Of a stretch of 52,479 nucleotides of DNA, positions 1-7,346 are shown one piece after another (within the stretch, counting starts at the first letter, position 1; each line of letters begins with the position of its first letter). Under the pieces are notes generated by a model that was not told the DNA's origin, searched no databases, and saw nothing but the letters and a program-made list of their open reading frames with translations. Origin of the DNA: Dehalococcoidia bacterium (GTDB lineage Bacteria > Chloroflexota > Dehalococcoidia > GIF9 > AB-539-J10); NCBI GenBank assembly GCA_016930935.1, contig JAFGFT010000071.1, positions 1 to 52,479 of the forward strand, given 5' to 3'. Both the position numbers and the translations under genes were made by a program.

Positions 1-228
1 CAGCAGAAGATGACGACGGCCCCGTCGCTGGACTCAAGACAGCAGTCCTCAAATCAGATGATGTTGATGATGATGCCGATGATGTTTGGCCTGTTCTGCA
101 TCATGTTCCCGAGCGGGCTGCCGTTGTTCTGGCTCGTATCGAATCTCATCGGCATCGGCACGCAATATGTGGTGGGTGGTGGTTGGGGCTATCTGAAGCG
201 AAGCAGCAGCACCGCTGTTGCCAAGTAG
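1..228 (+). CDS. yidC: YidC/Oxa1 membrane protein insertase, C-terminal part (5' end outside window)
   Basis: The reading frame is open from base 1, so only about the last 75 residues are present. The Met-rich stretch followed by the hydrophobic segment FPSGLPLFWLVSNLIGIGTQ matches the last transmembrane helix of YidC/Oxa1 proteins, which usually reads FP-x-G-L-x-L-Y/F-W-x-x-S/T-N. YidC inserts and folds inner-membrane proteins, alone or with SecYEG. A short basic tail follows the helix. jag lies 71 bases downstream, the usual yidC-jag order, which supports the call despite the truncation. Confidence 0.88.
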   Translation, partial: QQKMTTAPSLDSRQQSSNQMMLMMMPMMFGLFCIMFPSGLPLFWLVSNLIGIGTQYVVGGGWGYLKRSSSTAVAK

Positions 229-299
229 AGGGTGGATTGACTCATGTCTAGCGCCGGAGTCTACGCTCTGGTCGTCGGTGGGCCGAACGGGGTACGCAG

Positions 300-947
300 A
301 TGAGTGATGCTGACTTGCAGGTAAGTGGTCGGACTGTTGAGGAAGCGACGCGAAAAGCAGAGGATCAACTCGGCTTGGATCGTGACGAATTCGAAACGGA
401 GATAGTCCGAGAAGGCAAGAACGGGCTTCTGGGTGTGGGTGCGGAGGATGCAATTATCAAGGTGCGGATCATTCCTGTTGTTGAAAGCAGCAAGGGTGAG
501 GTCGGTGATGTGGGTGTTGAGGTTCTCTCGAGGCTTATCGAATTGATGGGGCTCGACGGAGATGTGAGCTTCAAAGAAGAGTCCGATACCGCTGTCCTTA
601 ATATCGAGGGGGATGACCTTGGTGTTCTAATCGGACGCCGTGGTACCACTCTTTCCTCGCTTCAACATATCGTCAGACTGATAATCGCCTCCAGAGTCAC
701 TGAATGGCCCATGCTCACTGTCGACGTGTGTGGTTATAAACAGCGGCGACGGGCGGCACTCGAAAGCCTGGCAGAGAGGCTTGCGGAACAGGTGAAGGTC
801 AGACATCGGCCGATTACCCTTGAACCCATGCCTGCAGACGAGCGCCGGGTTGTGCATCTCACGCTGGCTGACCGCCACGATGTGTATACGGAGAGTGTGG
901 GCGAAGATGCAGGGCGCAAGGTAATCATCTATCCAAAGAGGCCGTAG
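300..947 (+). CDS. jag: Jag/KhpB RNA-binding protein
   Basis: This 215-residue protein has the three-part layout of Jag (SpoIIIJ-associated protein, KhpB). Residues about 1-55 form a Jag_N domain with the motif KNGLLGVG. A KH domain follows with the GRRG loop (residues about 112-115). A C-terminal R3H-like domain ends in KVIIYPKRP. Jag proteins bind RNA and act in cell-envelope and division control. It sits between yidC and ileS, only 5 bases before ileS, so the three are probably co-transcribed. The ATG at 300 follows a weak G-rich ribosome site. Confidence 0.92.
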   Translation: MSDADLQVSGRTVEEATRKAEDQLGLDRDEFETEIVREGKNGLLGVGAEDAIIKVRIIPVVESSKGEVGDVGVEVLSRLIELMGLDGDVSFKEESDTAVLNIEGDDLGVLIGRRGTTLSSLQHIVRLIIASRVTEWPMLTVDVCGYKQRRRAALESLAERLAEQVKVRHRPITLEPMPADERRVVHLTLADRHDVYTESVGEDAGRKVIIYPKRP

Positions 948-952
948 AGCAT

Positions 953-3900
953 ATGTTCAAGAGTGTAGACGCCAGGGCGAAGTTTCCCGCAATCGAGACC
1001 GAGATTCTGAAGTTCTGGAAAGAAGAATCCATATTCGAGAAAAGCATCGAGTCTCGGCGCGACAGGGTACTCTACACTTTCAATGATGGTCCGCCGACTG
1101 CAAATGGCAGTCCCGGTATTCACCACGTTCTTTCCCGCCTGTTCAAGGACATCCCGTGTCGCTATCAGACGATGAAGGGGCACTGTGTTCCCCGTAAAGC
1201 TGGTTGGGACACTCACGGTCTTCCTGTGGAACTCGAGGTTGAGCACAGCCTTGGGTTGAAGAGCAAGAAAGAGATTGAAGAGTACGGCGTTGCTGAGTTC
1301 AATCAGCGGTGCAGAGAGAGTGTCTTCAAGTATATCGGGCAGTGGGAGGCGATGGTAGAGCGCTATGGCCACTGGATAGACATGAAGGATCCCTACATCA
1401 CACTGGCCGACAACTACATCGAATCTGGCTGGTGGGCCATCAATAAGCTCTGGAAAGAGGGACTCATCTATCGTGGCTACCGGACGACTCCACATTGCCC
1501 CCGGTGTGGCACATCGCTGAGTTCACATGAAGTGGCTCTTGGCTACAGAGATGATACGGAAGACCCCTCGGTCTACGTGAAATTCGGTCTCACTGCGGAG
1601 TCTCTTGAGGCCGTGCTGCCCGGACATGGAGATTCGGCGAAGAGTGGGAAGAGGGCATACCTTCTCGCGTGGACGACTACTCCATGGACTCTTCCAGGGA
1701 ATACTGCCCTCGCTGTGTCCGGTGATGCGGAGTACTCCGTGATGGAGAGCGAAGAGGACTATCTCATCATGGCCACCGCACTTGTTGAGACGGTGGGTTT
1801 GCCTGGATATGAGCCGGTCGCAGCAGTAGCCGGCACTGTTCTGGCAGGGCTTCAGTACGAACCTCTCTATAACCCCCATGATTTCGGGGTTGCCCGGATG
1901 GACATGCCTGCATTCGAGGCGCAAGTAGCGCCCGATGTTCTTACGTACAAGGTGATTGCGGCGCAGTTCGTATCGCTTGATGACGGCACAGGCATTGTGC
2001 ATGTGGCTCCTGCTTTTGGCGAGGACGACTTCGAGGCGGGAATGCGAGAGGGCCTCAGCTTCGTGCAACAGGTTGATCTTGAGGGCAAGATTACCGGGAC
2101 CTATAGTTTTTCGGGCATGTTCGTGAAGGATGCGGATCCTGAAGTAACGGCTGAATTGCGTGAGCGAGGGCTCCTGTTCCGGCATGAGACGATTCGGCAC
2201 ACATATCCATTCTGCTGGCGTTGTGACACTCCTCTCCTGTACTACGTGAAGAGGTCCTGGTATATCAAGACGACTTCCAAGCGGGACAGGCTGGTGTCGG
2301 GAAACCAGGAGATTAACTGGTATCCGGACTATATCAAGCATGGCCGCTTCGGAGACTGGCTGCAGAACAACGTAGACTGGGCGTTCTCTCGTGAGAGGTA
2401 CTGGGGAACACCGCTGCCTGTGTGGGAGTGTCCCGAGTGTGGAGACTTCGAGAGTGTTGGAGGTCGCGAGGACCTCGCATCGAAGGCTGGTGTGGAAGGG
2501 TATGAGGACGGAATGGATCTGCACCGCCCCTACGTTGACGGAGTGTCCTTTAATTGCAGTCGTTGTGGCGGACGAATGAAGAGGACTCCGGAGGTTATTG
2601 ACTGCTGGTTTGACTCCGGCGCAATGACGTTTGCGCAGTGGCACTATCCCTTCGAGAATGAGGACATCTTCAAGCTCAACTTCCCTGTTGACTATGTGTG
2701 TGAAGCAATAGACCAGACACGAGGGTGGTTCTACAGCCTGCACGCGCTCTCGACGATGTTGTTCGATGAGCCCTGTTTCAGAAACGTGTTGTGTCTCGGT
2801 CACGTAGTGGACGCGAACGGCGAAAAGATGAGCAAGTCCAAGGGCAATATGATTGACCCATGGACGGTGGTGAATGAGTACGGGGCGGATGCAGTCCGCT
2901 GGTACATGCTTTCATCTGTGCCGAGCGAGAATACGCACCGATTCTCTGTGCAGGTTCTTGGTGAGACCATGCGGAGACATCTTCTCACCTTGTGGAATAC
3001 GTATTCGTTCTTCGTCCTCTATGCAAACATAGATGGATTCATTCCGGGGAAAGAGAAACCGACGAGCCTTTCCGAGTTGGATCGTTGGATTATCTCAGAG
3101 TTGAACCAGTTGGTATTGGACGTTACCTCTGCGATGGACAACTACAGCTTCACCCAGGCAGTGCGTCGTATCGAGCAGTTCATCGACCTTCTTTCAAACT
3201 GGTACGTGCGCCGCAGCAGACGCCGATTCTGGAAGAGCGAGAGCGACGGTGACAAACGCGCGGCGCACGACACTCTTTATCGGTGTCTGGTGACTCTCAC
3301 GGGTTTGCTTGCTCCGATTGCTCCCTTCATTCCAGAGGAGATGTACCAGAACCTTGTTCGAAGCGTGAACCAGGATGCACCGGAGAGCTTGCATCTGACG
3401 GACTATCCGGTTGCGGACCGCGATGAGATAGACGAAGATCTGAACAGGCACATGGAGCTTGTCATGACACTGGCGAGTCTCGGCAGGGCCGCAAGAGCCA
3501 GGGCGGGCATTAAAGTCAGGCAGCCACTTTCACAGGCTATGATTCGCGTGACGGCTGGCGAAGATGTGGAAGCGATTGCAGCCCTTGGCGAGCACATCAA
3601 GGAAGAGATAAACGTGAAGGGACTCACATTCGTGGATACTCTTGGCGATGACGGCCCGGGTTTGTTCGTTGCGAGCGATGACCGCAATGCGGTCGGTGTC
3701 GTGGCGGAGTTGACCGATGAACTCGTTGCTGAAGGCTTCGCGAGGGAACTTGTGCGTCGATTGCAGATGATGAGAAGGTCGGCCGGACTGGAGATTTCCG
3801 ATCACATATTGGTTTTCTTTGAAGGCGACAGTGTGTTGGAGAATGTGTTTGGCAGCTACGCTGACTACATTCGCCAGGAGACGTTGTCGGTGGAGTTGAG

Positions 3901-3988
3901 AAATGTGGCGTGTCCCGAGGACGGGCATGTGGAGACGCTGCGTCTCGGCGGAAAAGATATCGTGGTGGGAATCACAAGAGCTTCATAG
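953..3988 (+). CDS. ileS: Isoleucyl-tRNA synthetase, type 2-like
   Basis: This 1011-residue class I synthetase charges tRNA-Ile with isoleucine. The ATP-binding HIGH-equivalent reads GIHH (residues 55-58) after PPTANG, and KMSKS is intact near residue 624. The editing (CP1) domain carries WTTTPWTLPGNTALAV, and WDTHGLPVELEVE is also typical. Paired Cys motifs (CPRCG near 183, CPECG, CSRCGG) lie in inserted domains rather than at the extreme C-terminus. The WDTHGLPVE wording and the lack of a C-terminal zinc finger fit the eukaryote-like type 2 (IleS2) class. Members of that class are often less sensitive to mupirocin; that property is only inferred here. Confidence 0.95.
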   Translation: MFKSVDARAKFPAIETEILKFWKEESIFEKSIESRRDRVLYTFNDGPPTANGSPGIHHVLSRLFKDIPCRYQTMKGHCVPRKAGWDTHGLPVELEVEHSLGLKSKKEIEEYGVAEFNQRCRESVFKYIGQWEAMVERYGHWIDMKDPYITLADNYIESGWWAINKLWKEGLIYRGYRTTPHCPRCGTSLSSHEVALGYRDDTEDPSVYVKFGLTAESLEAVLPGHGDSAKSGKRAYLLAWTTTPWTLPGNTALAVSGDAEYSVMESEEDYLIMATALVETVGLPGYEPVAAVAGTVLAGLQYEPLYNPHDFGVARMDMPAFEAQVAPDVLTYKVIAAQFVSLDDGTGIVHVAPAFGEDDFEAGMREGLSFVQQVDLEGKITGTYSFSGMFVKDADPEVTAELRERGLLFRHETIRHTYPFCWRCDTPLLYYVKRSWYIKTTSKRDRLVSGNQEINWYPDYIKHGRFGDWLQNNVDWAFSRERYWGTPLPVWECPECGDFESVGGREDLASKAGVEGYEDGMDLHRPYVDGVSFNCSRCGGRMKRTPEVIDCWFDSGAMTFAQWHYPFENEDIFKLNFPVDYVCEAIDQTRGWFYSLHALSTMLFDEPCFRNVLCLGHVVDANGEKMSKSKGNMIDPWTVVNEYGADAVRWYMLSSVPSENTHRFSVQVLGETMRRHLLTLWNTYSFFVLYANIDGFIPGKEKPTSLSELDRWIISELNQLVLDVTSAMDNYSFTQAVRRIEQFIDLLSNWYVRRSRRRFWKSESDGDKRAAHDTLYRCLVTLTGLLAPIAPFIPEEMYQNLVRSVNQDAPESLHLTDYPVADRDEIDEDLNRHMELVMTLASLGRAARARAGIKVRQPLSQAMIRVTAGEDVEAIAALGEHIKEEINVKGLTFVDTLGDDGPGLFVASDDRNAVGVVAELTDELVAEGFARELVRRLQMMRRSAGLEISDHILVFFEGDSVLENVFGSYADYIRQETLSVELRNVACPEDGHVETLRLGGKDIVVGITRAS

Positions 3989-3992
3989 CCCT

Positions 3993-4017
3993 GGCTATGG
4001 TCACGACGACCATAGCC
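3993..4017. terminator. Hairpin between convergent ileS and htrA
   Basis: A perfect 10-base-pair stem (GGCTATGGTC / GACCATAGCC) with a 5-base loop lies between the 3' ends of ileS and the minus-strand protease gene. The flanks are only modestly T-rich, so it may be a bidirectional terminator or an mRNA-stabilising stem. Confidence 0.6.
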
Positions 4018-4047
4018 GGTGGTCTCTTCAGTTCACGTGGTTTGGTT

Positions 4048-5172
4048 CTAGTCCCACGGCGCAGGGGTTTCACTGAGTTGGGCTGAAGTCGTCAGCCGTT
4101 CCTCTCCTCGCACATAGGTGAGGGGTACATCGTTACCGACCTCGCTGTTGATTATCCCCTGCAGCAGGTCATCGATGTTCTTGATTGTGGCTCCATCGAA
4201 CTCGACAATCACATCGCCTTTCGCGAGGCCTGCAGCGTCGGCAGGGCCGCCGCTCACAACCTCGACGACGAGCGCTCCCTCATCCACCGAGAGCTTGTTG
4301 ACCGTTGCCGTGAACTTATCTACAGAGTAGAGCGAAACGCCGAGCCAAGGCCTGGTCACGTAGCCCTGGTTCACAAGCGACTGAATAATCGGGCGTGCAC
4401 CGTCAATCGTAATGGCGTAACTCATTCCCTCTACGCCGATATCAGCGACTTTGACGCTGTTGATGCCGATAACCTCGCCTGCCATGTTGGACAGCGGACC
4501 ACCGCTGTTTCCTGGGTTGACGGCGGCAGTTGTCTGAATAAGGTCCCGGAGAGTGTTCCCCCCAACGGTGATTGAGACATTCAATCGGCTGACAATGCCT
4601 TCAGTTGCTGAGATTCCTTCTCCCAAGGCATTGCCCATAGCCACTACCCACTCTCCCACAACCAGGTCTTCTGATGAGCCGAGCGATGCATAAGGTAGGC
4701 CACCCGTCTCAGCACGAATAACTGCGAGGTCGGTCAGAGGGTCGGTTCCGACAATGGTTGCGGAGTACTTGGTTCCATCTACCAGTTCAATCTGTATGTC
4801 ACTGGCTCCCTCCACAACGTGGTTGTTCGTAATGATGTAACCTTCGTCGTCCATGATGACGCCGGAACCTGCGGCTTCCTGAGTGTAGGACTGGTTGAAC
4901 AGGTCGCGTCCAACCATCTCTGTCATGACTGAGACGACAGCAGGACGAACCGTGCGGACGACATCCGCAATGGAGGGAAGGTCATCATTCTCGGTACTTG
5001 ATGCGACAGGGAAGGTCCATGAGGGGTCTATGTATTCACTGGGCGCCGGACGTTCCGTTGTTGACGATACCTCCGCAGGTGCTGCCGAAGGCACAGTGAT
5101 ACATCCGGTGAGGCCTACGAGACCGATGATTGCAGCAAGTACTACACTCCAGAGTCCTGATTGCCGTTTCAT
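4048..5172 (-). CDS. HtrA/DegP-like trypsin-fold serine protease with PDZ domain, lipoprotein
   Basis: Envelope protease for misfolded proteins. The chosen start (MKRQSGLWSV) gives 374 residues and a lipoprotein signal with lipobox LTGC (Cys24), so it is probably anchored on the outer face of the membrane. Catalytic residues by family pattern are His118 (TNNHVVEG), Asp148 (TDLAVI) and Ser223 (NPGNSGGPL). One PDZ domain fills the last 90 or so residues (GPADAAGLAKGDVIVEFDG). A longer in-frame start at 5256 would bury the signal peptide and run into the PadR gene, so it was rejected. There is no clear Shine-Dalgarno; an extended -10 box sits 7 bases upstream of the ATG. It is divergent from a PadR gene that may regulate it. 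Confidence 0.93.
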   Translation of the reverse strand: MKRQSGLWSVVLAAIIGLVGLTGCITVPSAAPAEVSSTTERPAPSEYIDPSWTFPVASSTENDDLPSIADVVRTVRPAVVSVMTEMVGRDLFNQSYTQEAAGSGVIMDDEGYIITNNHVVEGASDIQIELVDGTKYSATIVGTDPLTDLAVIRAETGGLPYASLGSSEDLVVGEWVVAMGNALGEGISATEGIVSRLNVSITVGGNTLRDLIQTTAAVNPGNSGGPLSNMAGEVIGINSVKVADIGVEGMSYAITIDGARPIIQSLVNQGYVTRPWLGVSLYSVDKFTATVNKLSVDEGALVVEVVSGGPADAAGLAKGDVIVEFDGATIKNIDDLLQGIINSEVGNDVPLTYVRGEERLTTSAQLSETPAPWD

Positions 5173-5179
5173 AGGGAAA

Positions 5180-5188
5180 AGTATAGCA
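5180..5188 (-). promoter_or_regulatory. Extended -10 promoter of the htrA-like gene
   Basis: On the minus strand the sequence reads TGCTATACT, a TGn-extended -10 element. Only 7 bases separate it from the ATG at 5172, which would place the transcript start at or beside the start codon, giving a leaderless or nearly leaderless mRNA. Confidence 0.6.
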
Positions 5189-5237
5189 CCGGTAGCTGGA
5201 AAGGCGTGTGAAGAGGACTGGTGTTCTGAGCCTGTAA

Positions 5238-5246
5238 TGGTATAAT
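5238..5246 (+). promoter_or_regulatory. Extended -10 promoter of the PadR gene
   Basis: The sequence TGGTATAAT is a consensus TGn-extended -10 box. It ends 8 bases before the PadR ATG at 5255, again predicting a leaderless message. It faces the htrA promoter across about 50 bases, so one bound repressor could cover both. Confidence 0.65.
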
Positions 5247-5254
5247 CGAGACAC

Positions 5255-5602
5255 ATGTACGAGGCGAACGTCCAGGGCTACGTGAATCAGTTGCTCCGTG
5301 GAGTGGTGGAGCCATTGATGTTGTTCATCATTGGAGAACTGCCGAGCCACGGGTACAGAATCGCGAAGGAGCTTGAGAAGCGTAGCAGCGGCTACTTCCA
5401 TCTTACTGCAAGCACAGTGTATTCCGCGTTGCGGAGACTGGAAGATGAGGGTCTTGTACTCAGTAGCTGGCAGAAGGTGACCGATTCGCAGCGGCGCCGC
5501 TACTACTACCTGACCGAGAATGGGCGGGAGATTCTAAGTGCCAAGCTGCAGGGATGGGAGCGTTTTTCGTCTGCTGCTGAGCAAGTCATGATGGACAACT
5601 GA
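5255..5602 (+). CDS. PadR-family transcriptional regulator
   Basis: This 115-residue winged-helix protein has the PadR signatures: LFIIGELPSHGYRIAKELE, then TASTVYSALRRLEDEGLV as recognition helix and turn, then the wing RRRYYYLTENGREIL. The extra C-terminal helix is short, as in PadR subfamily 2. Such proteins are usually local repressors responding to small molecules or envelope stress. It is divergent from the HtrA-like lipoprotein, so control of that gene and of itself is the simplest hypothesis. The start codon lies directly behind an extended -10 box with no Shine-Dalgarno. Confidence 0.92.
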   Translation: MYEANVQGYVNQLLRGVVEPLMLFIIGELPSHGYRIAKELEKRSSGYFHLTASTVYSALRRLEDEGLVLSSWQKVTDSQRRRYYYLTENGREILSAKLQGWERFSSAAEQVMMDN

Positions 5603-5623
5603 TTCTGCTGAAGGGTATTCACG

Positions 5624-5656
5624 GGGGTGGCGGCATCGTGCCGGCGCCCCTCTTTT
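5624..5656 (+). terminator. Rho-independent terminator after the PadR gene
   Basis: A GC-rich stem (GGGG plus a wobble pair, one mismatch, then CGGC) with loop ATCGT closes at 5650 and is followed by TCTTTT. It lies 22 bases after the PadR stop codon. Confidence 0.7.
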
Positions 5657-5681
5657 GTTGTTCATGGCATGGTGATAAGGT

Positions 5682-5704
5682 CACGTTCACAGTAGTTGAA
5701 CGTG
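5682..5704. repeat. Perfect inverted repeat in a gene-free stretch
   Basis: CACGTTCA and TGAACGTG form a perfect 8-base dyad around a 7-base centre. The surrounding stretch 5657-5905 lies between convergent genes and holds no open frame or RNA gene I can recognise. No T-tract follows, so this is not an obvious terminator; it could be an operator or a hairpin at the 3' end of the signalling operon. Confidence 0.45.
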
Positions 5705-5905
5705 GTGTGCATTGTCTGTGCCTCCGCTACGCTTCGTCCTGACCAACTTGATGATGTCAAAGGGTGTGTGCTGGTGCGGCGTGCGGTCCTCAGTGATGTG
5801 CGGAATGGGAAGAGGTTGTCTGTGATGTGGTGGGATAGTATCGAGATAGTCTGTTGTCTGCGTTAAGGATAGTAGACATAGGCATTCAGCAGGGTGGTTC
5901 GGTGG

Positions 5906-6937
5906 CTAGCAGCAGACCGCATGCGGGACCCTGTCCTCTGCCGCGAGCCGCAGGAACGCAGCGGCAGCCTCCGGGTTGAACTGAGTGCCCGCCCCTTCGC
6001 GGATTTCGTTGATGCATTTCTCAACAGGGAGAGCGTTGCGGTAGGGGCGGTCTGAGTACATTGCATCGAAGCTATCGGCCACTGCGAGAATCCTCGCGCC
6101 GAGGGGAATGGCTTCTCCTCTCAGGAATTGCGAGAACCCCTTGTTGTCATGACGGTCGTGGTGGTGGGCGATGATGTCGGTTATGGTCTGGTTGACGACA
6201 GGCCCTACTATTCGCGGTCCCACCTGGATGTGCATCATCATCTGCTCATATTCATCAGGCGTGAGTCTCCCCGGTTTGTTCTGAATCGCAGGGTCGATTG
6301 CCAGCTTGCCGACATCATGGAGAAGTGCTCCCCAGCGCAAATCGTCGAGTTCCTGGGTGTTGAGTCCCATCTCCTTGCCGATGGCGAGAGAAATGTCGGT
6401 GACGCGCAATGAGTGTCCCGCGGTGTACTTGTCCTTTTCTTCAAGTGCGACAACGAGGGACTTAATCGCTCCCAGGGAGAGCTTGTGGAGTTCCTTCGTC
6501 TGGTCGACCACGCGTTGCTCCAGCATTTGCTGATGGTTCTTGACGGCCAGTTCTGCTTCCATCTTGGACAGAGCGCGCTCCACGCTGTCAACAACGTTGT
6601 CTAGGTTGAATGGTTTGCAGATGTAGTCTTTGGCACCATTCTTCATGCAGCGGATTATGGTGTCTGCATCGACGACGGCTGTAGACATCACGACGGCGGT
6701 TGTCGGGTAGTGGAGGGTGAGTTCGGGCAGCAACGTGTCCCCTGACTTTCCCGGCATCATGATATCGAGAATGACCAGGTCCGCGGGATTGCCGCCCATC
6801 TGATGCAGGGCTTCCTCTGCATCACCTGCCTCTTCACAGCGATAGCCTTCCCTGGATAGTTTCTTGTGCAAGGTTCTGCGGACCAGCCGCTCATCATCGA
6901 CGATGAGTACCTGTGTACTTCTTGCTGCAACTGCCAT
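5906..6937 (-). CDS. Response regulator with receiver and HD-GYP-like output domain
   Basis: 343 residues. Residues 1-125 form a CheY-like receiver with acidic pocket Asp14-Asp15, phospho-acceptor Asp58 (VILDIMMPG) and Lys108. A helical linker (about 120-155) leads to an HD domain with HDVGK (His207-Asp208) and HHHDRHDNKG near 258. HD-GYP proteins usually hydrolyse cyclic di-GMP. Here the GYP tripeptide region reads GFS (267-269) and DG is replaced, so activity is uncertain, although LRGEAIPLGARILAVAD is well kept. It starts 3 bases after the preceding receiver gene and is the last gene of the signalling operon, so it is a likely output of the large kinase. Confidence 0.9.
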   Translation of the reverse strand: MAVAARSTQVLIVDDERLVRRTLHKKLSREGYRCEEAGDAEEALHQMGGNPADLVILDIMMPGKSGDTLLPELTLHYPTTAVVMSTAVVDADTIIRCMKNGAKDYICKPFNLDNVVDSVERALSKMEAELAVKNHQQMLEQRVVDQTKELHKLSLGAIKSLVVALEEKDKYTAGHSLRVTDISLAIGKEMGLNTQELDDLRWGALLHDVGKLAIDPAIQNKPGRLTPDEYEQMMMHIQVGPRIVGPVVNQTITDIIAHHHDRHDNKGFSQFLRGEAIPLGARILAVADSFDAMYSDRPYRNALPVEKCINEIREGAGTQFNPEAAAAFLRLAAEDRVPHAVCC

Positions 6938-6940
6938 TGG

Positions 6941-7336
6941 CTAGTTCACTCCCGTGCCGATGGTTGTTCGCACTACTTTGCGCAGTTGAGAAGGGGTGAA
7001 GGGCTTGGGGAGGAACCCAGGGTTTGTTTCCTGCAGGAAGCTACGCACCTCGCTGCTGAGCATGTCACCCGTCGTGAATATCACCCTGCCGGCCACTTCC
7101 GGATGTTTCTTCTCCATATGGCGGTAGAATGCGATTCCGTTCATGTCCGGAGTCCGTATGTCGGCCACATACAGGTCGTAGGTCTGCTGGTCGGCCATTC
7201 GTGCAGCAATCTTGCCGTTTCCCGCAAGGTCCACGCCGAATCCCTCCATCTCGAGCGTTCGTCGACAGACTCGGGCTATGAGCGGCTCGTCCTCTATCAC
7301 CAATGCCAGTCGTCTACGGCCAATTCTGCTGTCCAT
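6941..7336 (-). CDS. Single-domain response regulator (receiver only)
   Basis: This 131-residue receiver has the acidic pair in VIEDEPLIA, the phospho-acceptor Asp in LYVADIRTPDMNG, the conserved Thr in VIFTTGD and Lys in FLPKPF. No output domain is present. It starts 10 bases after the histidine kinase gene and ends 3 bases before the receiver-HD gene, so all three belong to one transcript. It may act as a phosphate shuttle or sink between the kinase and the HD output protein. Confidence 0.92.
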   Translation of the reverse strand: MDSRIGRRRLALVIEDEPLIARVCRRTLEMEGFGVDLAGNGKIAARMADQQTYDLYVADIRTPDMNGIAFYRHMEKKHPEVAGRVIFTTGDMLSSEVRSFLQETNPGFLPKPFTPSQLRKVVRTTIGTGVN

Positions 7337-7346
7337 GTTTCCTTAC

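Noticed and set aside
1523-2803. 426-codon minus-strand frame opposite ileS
   Set aside because: Antisense shadow of a certain gene; low-complexity, atypical protein composition.
5173-5256. Longer start for the HtrA-like protease
   Set aside because: It would put 28 residues before the lipoprotein signal, overlap the PadR start and remove the promoter space.
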